This document shows, piece after piece, positions 55,361 through 64,000 of a stretch of DNA of 64,000 bases. Both the position numbers and the translations under genes were made by a program. The notes beneath the pieces were generated by a model that was not told where the DNA came from, did no database searches, and saw only the letters and a program-made list of their open reading frames with translations. Where the stretch lies: contig JAEQBH010004551.1 of assembly GCA_016808115.1 (NCBI GenBank), positions 62,001 to 126,000 of the forward strand, written 5' to 3'. The stretch is from Tetrastigma voinierianum (lineage: Eukaryota; Streptophyta; Magnoliopsida; Vitales; Vitaceae). Numbering within the stretch: position 1 is the first letter of the stretch; every line of letters begins with the position of its first letter.

Positions 55361-57900
55361 ACACACATCCAAAGGTAGGCGTAGTGCCATGGTCCACTAA
55401 TGTAATGTCATGATTATAGGTGTAAAACCTGGGAAAAAGGTGATTTTTTGTAGATAACGGATGACGAAATGGACCTCACCACTAGATTCGTCTCGCGAAA
55501 TCTAGTTACCCATGCGAATTTCGTTGAATTCCAAGATAGTCAGAATTTCACGTTTTTTGAGGCAACGGGTGTCGGGTGACACATGACAAGCCATGTGTAA
55601 AAATGCATGCAAATGCATACATGTATAAATGGAGATGTTCGTAGAAGGAGGGGAGAGCTGGAAAGGAAAAGAGAAAGGGAGGAAAGAAGAGAAAGGGAAA
55701 GGAGAAAAGAAAGAGAGAAAAGAGAGAAAATAAAGGAAAAGGAAAAGAAAGAGAGAAAGAGGAGGAAGGCCAGCGGTTTCTTCCTCAGTTCATTGGCGTT
55801 AAACCGGTGAACTCGTTGAACGAGGAGTAAATCGGGAGATTCAATGAGGAACACACTTGAGTGGGATTCTTCCTACTTTGGTTTATTTCTAGCCTTTGGG
55901 CTATTGTTTTAGGCTGGTTTTGGAACCGTGTTGTGTCATGTTAATGGCATGGGACGAGTTTGTAGCCGGTTTAAAGGGCTGCTTTCGGAGTGAATTGGGG
56001 TTGAAAATTTTCATTTATGGGAGTTGCCAAAATGCTCCTGCAACCCTCGGGCACGCTATTGCGTGGATTGGTGCAATAATGTGGCTCCCGATGTACTCCA
56101 ACCTCGGACGACCATATATTTCTCGTCCAAACTTCGATTTGCATGTTCTTGGACTCTATGAAAATCTCTTTGGGTCTAGAATAGCCATATGCCAATGATT
56201 GGCATTTAGTGCTTACATCGTTGTTGAAATTTTGATCATAACACTAAGTGTGCTAATTGCATGGCATTAGATGCTTGTTTGATGAAATGTTGATATGTGT
56301 ATTAATATATTGACATGTGATGAATTGTATGTGTAGACATAGCCATTACATGGCATGTTGTAGGCTATTTAATGGACATGTTATGTCATAATTTAACCTA
56401 GAGGATAAAGTGCTTCATTACTTGACTAAGTAATGGTTTGTATGTGGTGTTGATATATTCTTGTGTGATACATTGATATGAATGAGTTAATGTAGGAAAA
56501 TTATATGCATGCTTGATATAATTGCTCAGGATGCATTGGTGATATGCATGTTTGATAAAATTGTCCATATAATATTCATCATATATGTGACATGGTACGA
56601 ATAGGCAATGGCATATTGTATTGCATGTGCACGGGGACATTGCATTAAATGGGTGTGAGTGCATGGTTAATGAATTGACACTGCGTTTGGTGTTTGATTG
56701 GGTGGGCTTAGTTAAATGGGACAACGTCTAACAGAGTTGCATGGTTGATTAAAAAGATAAAGAAAATATGTGTCGGGTATCAGCAAGTAGGGATAGATCC
56801 CCCCTCGGGTGAAAGACCCGCTAATTATGGTCAGACATAGTCCCCAACGGTGAAAGGCTATAAAAGTGTTTAGGTTTGCAGAGCCTACGGTGTGACACCA
56901 AAAATCCGCTATCCACACAAAGGCGCATGATTTTGAATATAAAATGATCATTGTGATGTATTATCCAAAAATCTTTTGGTTTATAAACAAATGAAATTTG
57001 TTTTGAAAATGATCACTGGATGTCATCCAAAATGACAGTTTTTCACACATGGGCTTAGGCGTTGTGTGAGAGAGTCGGTGAGGACTCAAGCGCATGGTAC
57101 ATGATGAGTCGCATCTCATTTCATGGCATGACATGTAGGATTCCATGGTAGAAATTACATTTTACATGGAATGAGTGTGGTGAGTGTGCGACCATTACAT
57201 GTGCACTTAGGCGGGGAGTAGCCTCTGTAGGAGTTATCTCTACTGGGTGTGGCTCACCCTTTATGGGAAAAACATTTTAGGTGCAGGGTAGACACCGATG
57301 GACGATGCTCATCCGAGGCTGCCCGAGGCTGCAATTGTGAAGAAGGACGACATGTGACCTTGATATTCATTTTGTAAAATATATTAAAAAAAAATAATTT
57401 TAATATATGATTTTGTATAAGAGTATTGTAATAAACTCTTAAGGACTATTGTTACATAGTCTTGGGTAATATTTTGAGTATGGTTAAAAGGGCCTGGTGG
57501 GGTTACTTTTAATCATAAATGAGTCTCAGTGAATGAGACACGATAGTGTGGTATCGAGATATGTGATACCCACAGGTATTTCGCAAGTTGACGGTTAGTC
57601 AACGGGACTCTCGGGTTTTGGGGCGTCATAATAGGTGTACGTGTGTTGGTGTTTAATGAGTTTTCCACATTCACATTAACATTTAACACACATCCAAAGA
57701 TAGGCCTAGTGCCACCTTTGTCCACTAATGAAATGTCATGGCTATAAGTGTACGTGTGCTAGGGTTCAGTGATTTTTCCAGAAGCAATTATTCCATAACA
57801 TTCAACACAACCAAAGGTAGGCCTAGTGCCACTTTGATTCATTAATGCAATGTCGTGGCTATAGAGTCATATGATTATTGGGTGAATTTTCAAGCGACAT
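55361..57900 (+). repeat. 119-bp tandem repeats, three copies, first split by a solo LTR
   Basis: Units share ACACATCCAAAGGTAGGC, then AGTGCCA, CACTAATG and AATGTCATGGCTATA. Copy 1 is 55361-55420 plus 57636-57684, copy 2 begins near 57685 and copy 3 near 57804. The solo LTR at 55421-57630 cuts copy 1. Origin unknown. Confidence 0.8.
55421..57630 (+). mobile_element. Solo LTR, 2.2 kb (Tekay/Del-like gypsy)
   Basis: It starts TGTAAAACCTGGG and ends TTTTGGGGCGTCATA, with perfect duplications ATAGG (55416-55420, 57631-57635). The end resembles GGGGCGTTACA, usual for plant Tekay/Del LTRs; the final CA has become TA. A GA-rich run is at 55640-55770. There are no coding domains and no second LTR. 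The lineage is inferred from the ends only. Confidence 0.8.
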
Positions 57901-58209
57901 CTCGAATACATCCCAATCTCCACCACCAAGCAAAAATGGTAGGTCGATGGGCCTTTAACAAGGATTGAAAGGGATCAAAATAGCCTCGGAATGATCATTT
58001 GTCATCATGAAACATGGAGTATAAAAGCACAGAGAAGATAGTATAAAGAAGAATAAGTAGAAGAGCTTTATTGAAAAAAAAAAGCGCGAACAAATGACTA
58101 CAGTTCCCAGTCAAAGTTTCATTGGAGTCATCATTGTTGAAATGTCGAGTCGTATCATGGAATCGAAAGAGCAAGAGAATCATAGTAGCTAACTTGATGT
58201 TGGCGAGAT

Positions 58210-59499
58210 TGATTAAATAGCGTAGGAGCCATCTAATCAGCAAAAATTTATACCTAATACCTCCCTGCTGGCTGCCAGCATTGCTCTTTGCGATATAGTG
58301 ACTCTTAGGATCATCCCACGAGATGGGTTTTCTTCATGAAAATGATAGACTTATACTGGTGGTTTCTATTTGGATAATGGGGTTGGATAAAAAGAGTGGG
58401 TTTTAATGGATGTCAACTGAAAATAAAATAGATTAGAAGGTGGAAAGAGGGTCCTTGAGTGTGTCGGGACACTAGGATTAGGTTCTTTAGGCAAATGGGG
58501 GGGGTGTGGGGTGTTTCGAGTCTTTACCTTAGTTGGGGAGGAATGACTATAGTCATCTCTCTTGAGCCAGGATCTTCATTTACCTATAAAAGCAGACCCT
58601 CATTAAATCTCTCGAAAATGGCATTCCTTTGGCCATTAATGTTCTCGATCTGATAAAAACACGAGTCTCCTTGACTCTTCAGTAGCTAATAAATGATAAC
58701 TTAATGAATATCACTGGATATAACATTAAGCATCCAACGAGCCTTGAAAGCTTACCAAGTACTGACCATTCAAGGTGATTCGAAGGGATCAACACCTAAA
58801 GTCGAAGAGAAAAACAGCAATGATAGTGATGTGTAAAACATGGAAACCCTTAGTTTGCCTTAGGATCCTTCACCCAGTGACCTTCTACTTCAAGGAAAAA
58901 GGGGGTTTAGCCACTCATCCTCTGAGTTGTCATCCTCATAGGGTGTTTGGCTCGTGAGAAAGTGAAGGAAAATGCAAGAGAGAAAAAAAAACGAGGCTTC
59001 TGATCCAAGAAGCTTTTCCAATTTCAATGAATGAATTATTACAAAGTCTTGTCTTTGGCATATATGCAATACTGCATATACAATTTACCAAAATATCAAA
59101 AGAGAATCACTATTACATAGGGACAAATTTGGAAGAGATAAAAAAGAGTCTGAAAAGTCGACAACGAGGGCGACCAAATTCATGAAATTTGCGAGAATTA
59201 CATAGAGGTTGCGAAATTACAAAATTGCTAGGGCTACTTGCTTCTCCTCTGTACTGCTTCTCTTATTCCAATTGTTAATCTGCAGCTCTGATTTCAACTT
59301 GTATTTTTGTGATTGAGCTGACTCTCTAACCTTGGCATAACTGGCCTGTGAAAACTACAAATTTTTCCATAGAATATGATCAGTAGCATAGCTAGGTCCT
59401 TAACATGCCAACTGGGTTAATTAGGCTGATTACTACGCAAAAAGTGCTCAAAACCTGTAGTAATAAGCATGTAAAACATCACTGTTTGGGTAGTAATCA
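58210..59499 (-). repeat. 3' LTR of a minus-strand retrotransposon, related to the solo LTR at 32447
   Basis: On the minus strand it starts TGATTACTACCCAAACAGTG just after GGTTGGGGGGAG (polypurine tract, 59500-59511) and ends ...TTTAATCA near 58210. It aligns along its length with the solo LTR: TTTCTATTTGGA (58355), GAGTTGTCATC (58923) and other blocks occur in the same order. The 73-nt hairpin at its start is at 59427-59499. Spacing is shorter than in the solo LTR (1290 against 1748 bp). Confidence 0.75.
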
Positions 59500-61060
59500 C
59501 TCCCCCCAACCGACACATCGCTAGTCCCTTAGAAATGAAGAAAGAAGAAAGCAAACAAAAGCAATATCAGCTATATATGTCCACAAAAATGATGTTTCAA
59601 AAAATGAGGGGATAATGCACAACCTTCAACAAGAGTCACCAAAAACTTGCCCAACAACTATCTCAGGAAGACTGTGTGCTATGCAAGATCAAGTATCAAA
59701 AGAGGTTCAACTCTTAGAGAACCAACCTGACGTCTTCCACAAAAACTTAAGTGTTTGGTTTGATTAGGTTTCAAAAATAGTATGTCAAACTGTTCTCTCC
59801 CCCCAACCTAGCTCTTATCTAAAGCTAGCAGCCTAACCAACTTGAATATATCAGGACCCAATTTTATTCTACAACTTCCTTTTTTGTTGTAGGGTGCAAT
59901 CTTTGAGGTGTCGAATTCACAGTGTCCATGTAACAGGGTCCTGATGACTCCCAACCAATTAAGGCTTAGGGCATCTAGTCATAAGGATCTCTCAACCACT
60001 AACTCTTCAGGTTTCACCCCGGACTTTTAATCACTTCGAAACTCCAGCACCTACAATTCACTAAACTCCACCTATTCACCCATGTAACAAGCACAAAGTT
60101 GGTGACTCCCAGCCAGTTGGTTTAGGGCACCGGGCTTTAAAGAATTTCTCCATATACCCCTCAGACCGTGCTCGGGTGTCAAGGCAAAGTGTAAATTTTT
60201 TTTTCTTTTCTCTTCTTTTTCTTTTTCTTTTCTTTCTTTTTTTTTTTTAAAGTCTCATTAGTATTTTATTTAGGGGTCCTGACCTATTAAAGGTGGTCAA
60301 AAGTACTAGGCCAGACTTTTGCATGGCTCATGAGGCAAGGCAGTTTTTCAACTTATCATTGAAATCTAATGTGCATAGTGTGTGGTTAGTTCAAAGTGGA
60401 AGAAAAATGTTGAAAACAATAAGAATCTCAACTGGGTATCCACTCAACTAAGAAAAACACCATTCTAGCATCAACGATGTGGAAACAATATTCAATTTTC
60501 CCTCTTTACTGGTAGGCATTACAAAAAAAAAAAGGCTGTAAATGAGAAACTGGAAGCTTTATAACATGTGCTGAAACTAAAGGCATACCTACTTGTAAAA
60601 CTAGCGCAAGCAAGTCATTCAACTACACAAAAGGACTTGCTCAAAACAAAAGCATAACCATAACATAAAAGCCGCTTCCTTCATTAATTCTCCCCCCAAC
60701 CAAATATCACATTGCCCTCAATGGGGTCTAGAGTGGAAACTTAAAGAAGGAAGTGCGCACTCCTCGGGTGTAATGGATGGTGGAATGTCATCCTCATCAC
60801 AGGCGAGATGAGGCGGAGTTGTTAATTGAGACTACGGGGGGCATGGGCAGGCTGGGAAGGACTATTCTTTGCTTCTTTGTAGCTGCAGGAGAGTGCAATG
60901 GATTTGCAGAGACGGGACGGGTTTTCTTCTTTACTACTATTGCGTTAAATTTGTTTGAAGATAGTGAGGAGTACAACAATGGTGGACTAGGAGGGATATG
61001 AGGTAGGCCCAGGTGGCTATGAATTTGCACAAGGATGGCATTGTTCTGAGCAAGGATGGC
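59500..61060 (-). mobile_element. 3' internal end of that retrotransposon, cut by the next LTR
   Basis: This is non-coding 3' sequence with a second polypurine-like GGTTGGGGGGAGAATT (near 60690, minus strand) and a CT-rich run near 60190-60240. At 61060-60797 a minus-strand frame reads AILAQNNAILVQIHSHLGLP and ends at a stop. It resembles the tail region seen before the 3' untranslated part in some plant gypsy elements, but I cannot name the protein. The frame is cut at 61061, so the rest of this element is displaced to the right or lost. Confidence 0.5.
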
Positions 61061-64000
61061 TGATGAGTCCAAAAACTCATTAGATTTTTAATCCATTTTT
61101 CTGAATTTATAATGAGAATAATGATGAATTGTTGCGAAGCGATAATTGAATCAAATTCCAATTTACGAGAAAAACCGACGAGGAAAATCAAAATTTAAGC
61201 AAAAATCATAAGAAATCAGCCTGCAGCAGAATTGAAGTCAAAACTGGAACTTAAGTCGCGACAGGAAGTGCAGATTCCAACAATTCCAAGTCACGACCTC
61301 AACAATTTGGCTTTGAAGAAGAAACTGAAGAGTGAATAAGTGAAATTAAGTAACTGTGAAGAAGGAGTTGAGACAAAATATGACTTGGTCGAATAAAAGC
61401 GGTCGAATGAAAGAAGTTCGTAATACGCGACATCATTGCGATGTCGCGGCCTTGAAGATAAATGATATTCGTGATACCACCATGAGGTCGCGACGAGGAG
61501 CTGACTACAAAGCCCTGAAACGGCCTTCTCTCATGTAAAGGAAGTCACAACTAATTTTGAAAGAAAGGACTTGAAATTAGCGACGCGTGTGAATAACACC
61601 AAGGTATGACGAAATTCCGTCAGGACGACGAAGTGTGAAGAAGCGGACATGATGTCGCGACACCGCCGGTCGCTGACGAAATGAAAACTTAGCGGTAGAC
61701 ATGGAAGTGCATTGACGAATAGAAGTTGCGACAAAGATTTTCAAAAGGCCGAACATGGAAGTCGCAGCAGGTTAGAATAGATAGAGACATCAAACCTTTG
61801 AATCGAGAAGATGTCGCGACATCCTTGATGGTGTGACATCGATTACAAGGAATCATGGTCGTGGCGTCCTTGATGAATCGCGACATCGGTACGCAAGGTA
61901 TAAGTGCGATATCGATCAGTCGCGACATCAAATTGCAAAGAAGAAGGTCGCGGCGTGGTCGGTGGTCGACATCGCTAAGTAAAGAAGATGCGGCGATCGC
62001 CGGTGGTCGCGACATCGTTTGCAAGGTATAGGAATTAGCGACATCGATCGATTAATTAGCGACATCGATTGAAGAAGGTCCGCGACATCGATGGTATGGC
62101 GACATCGGATCGGGGTTTAAAGGCAGAAGTCGACCGGATAAAAGTTTCTATAGGCGAAGCGAGCGAAGTCGCGGCGATATGATTAAAGTTAGACCTCAAA
62201 GCGGCTCTATAAACGAGAATAGTGAAGTCGGCGTGAAAGGAGGTCGCGACATCCAAAGTCAGTCGGCGTCACGAAATGGAGTGCGACATGAACAAACAAA
62301 TGGAGCTGAATTATTTTGAAACCCACAGGAAGTGCATGAAGTTAGGGCCCGACTTCGAGAACCACATAAATAGCGGTGCACTCTGAAGGAAGCGGCTCTT
62401 GGCGACAGAGCGAGAAGTCTGGGTAGCCTAAGGCTCGTGTATTTTAGTTTTTTTTCTTTTTCTTTGTTTTTGTTGTTAATTTAGATTAGATTAGAGTAGA
62501 TTGTTATTTCATTTGAATTTCTGGATCTGGATGTTAGTTGTTGAAGTTGAAGCTGAATGCAGAATGTTATTTTCTTCAAATTACTGCCTGGTTCGTTTGA
62601 AGTCCAAACAAATTTTGGAATTGACGTCTAGTTTGATTCTGATGGTTCTTTTGATCAGAGACTCACGGGTTAGTGTAATGAAGTAATTTAGAGACCCAGC
62701 TTCCGTTGAAATCTGCTGTTAGAACCAATCTTTCCTGCAGAAATTTATCAGAGTCTTCTGAACTTCAGATTGGAATTTGCTTGCTGGTTTTGTGTATTTT
62801 GTATCGATCAAATATAGAGGTGTCCTATACGTAATAGGATTGTTTCATGCTCGATTTTCGGGAAGCCCTGCGAGTGACACGGAGAAGAGATCACAGGGTC
62901 TTGAACAATTTTCTGAGGTATGCGAGCCTAATATTGGGGATCTAATGGGCTTTAATGAATTTTGTCGATAAATCTTCTCACTTGTAACCGAGAATGAGTT
63001 GAATGACTTATCAGTTAAAATGAGCAGAGAGTTCGCCTCGATTCGAATAGTAAGTTTAATCCCGTGTTAGCAAGGATCTAATCAAGGAAAGAATGAAATG
63101 TTCCAATTTTGAGGATGAGAAACCAGTATAGTGTAAACCCATGCTTAGCCTAAGTCTTAGGAGCTAAGGTTTACAGTCCATGTTTTGGGTATGAAGTATT
63201 GAAAAAGAAAAATACCCAGAACAAGGCAAATCAGGTTAAAAGTAGTTATCACAATCCTCACGTCTTGAGAAGAAACGAAGATTGGTAGATGATGAAATGT
63301 GTCATTGAGAGAGATCCTTGGCATTACCATCTTCCTTGGACGGATTTTAAATCTGATGTTCATGAAGCAAAATTACAGAGTTTTCTGCAGGAATTGATGT
63401 TTCACAATAGTTGTATTTTCGTGCTCCCTTTAAAGCTAAGCCTTGATCGATCCGATTCTTTAATTTTTATTTTATTTCTTTTATTTTCAGCATGATTTCA
63501 TTTTGAATTAGTTTACATATCTTTATTCTTTCATTATTTTAGAGGTTGTTAGGGATATATCAATTACAAATCATAGTCCAAATAGTATAGAGCTTGAGTA
63601 GTCAGGGTAGTTGATTGAGTGCCCGAGATCTCGGGTGGGATCGATATACGGACTTAAATCCACTTGTGCTTGTTCGACGTACGCGAATCATGGATCAAAA
63701 CCAGAAAGAAATTTATCTACTATTAAGGAAACAACTTTTAATTAGTATAATTGTAAAGAAATATAATATAAACACGTTTCCTTGGTAATTCTTAGGGATT
63801 AAACCAAATAGTCCTTTGTGGTAATAGTGTCTGTAAATTTGTATATATCCTTTGGTCTCTGAACAAGTTTTGGCGGATTCTTGAAGTGGTCGAAAGATTA
63901 ATTAGATCCAATATTACGATGAAAAAAGGAAATACTAATTTGGACATTTTTAAGAAAAGAACAAAATAGCTTCAATGAGTGACTCTGATAGTCACTAATT
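61061..64000 (+). mobile_element. Long LTR, left part, running off the window
   Basis: It starts TGATGAGTCC with a short hairpin (61061-61083) and interrupts the minus-strand element. The first 1.2 kb has about 20 copies of a TCGCGACATC-like word. CATAAATAG near 62363 is a candidate TATA box followed by a transcript-like region with a T-rich stretch (62440-62475). No gag or pol was found up to 64000. The LTR end and the target duplication cannot be set, so full length and lineage are open. It may pass into the internal region near the window end. Confidence 0.5.
61250..62290 (+). repeat. Cluster of TCGCGACATC words inside the LTR
   Basis: TCGCGAC occurs at least eight times exactly, and about twelve more copies differ by a base or two (TAGCGACATCG, GTCGCGGCG, CCGCGACATCG). 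Spacing is irregular, so it is not a simple tandem array. Confidence 0.8.

Noticed and set aside
55607..55810. Open frame rich in Arg, Glu and Lys
   Set aside because: It is a translation of the GA-rich run inside the Tekay-like solo LTR, with no domain.
61060..61083. CTGATGAGTCC looks like the core of a plant hammerhead ribozyme
   Set aside because: The required GAAA-containing second core strand after stem II is missing. The match is explained better by the short hairpin at the LTR start.

Overview
The window looks like plant nuclear DNA, most likely a eudicot heterochromatic or intergenic stretch. I recognise no host gene, tRNA or rRNA. Almost everything that can be identified is a transposable element or its relic: plant-type Ty3/gypsy elements with an antisense 3' ORF, Ty1/copia elements with the plant initiator-Met tRNA primer site, an L1-type LINE ORF1 with DUF4283, hAT elements with the plant TTF/DUF4371 transposase, and Harbinger-like MITEs with AGCATCTCCAA ends. 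The DNA between them is very AT-rich. Every coding region is broken by stops and frameshifts, so nothing here looks autonomous now.

Layout. 1-1.4 kb: minus-strand Ac-like hAT transposase relic, running off the left edge. 2.0-2.3 kb: G-rich island. 2.4-6.0 kb: degenerate hAT element (DUF4371/ZMYM1-like transposase, plus strand) with its 3' terminal inverted repeat. 6.3-20.1 kb: three abutting MITEs A, B and C. B carries a 1 kb insert. C is split by a full gypsy element (gypsy-1, 9623-19955) with 0.62 kb LTRs and a perfect 5-bp target duplication. 20.8-41.7 kb: a five-level nest. A LINE ORF1 is split by a non-autonomous hAT element, which is split by copia-A (21575-40763, minus), which is split in gag by gypsy-2 (25871-38689, minus), which is split in RNase H by a 1.75 kb solo LTR (32447-34194, minus). 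43.6-52.2 kb: copia-B (plus), whose 5' LTR holds a 2.6 kb insertion. 54.3-55.05 kb: a 411-bp tandem duplication. 55.36-57.9 kb: 119-bp tandem repeats split by a 2.2 kb solo LTR. 58.2-61.06 kb: 3' LTR and 3' internal end of a minus-strand element related to the solo LTR in the nest. 61.06-64 kb: start of another long LTR, running off the right edge.

The two gypsy elements are the same family. Each has gag with a CX2HX4HX4C-like knuckle, then PR, RT, RH and INT, then short tandem GAGC...GCTC repeats and an antisense ORF of unknown function, as in the Tat/Retand lineage. The two copia elements are related to each other. The most unusual signals are in the long LTRs: a 73-nt hairpin at the start of two related LTRs whose arms differ between copies but still pair within each copy, and dense clusters of short palindromic words (TCGCGACATC in one LTR, TTCGC/GCGAA in another). 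All boundaries and comparisons were made by eye from this sequence alone.
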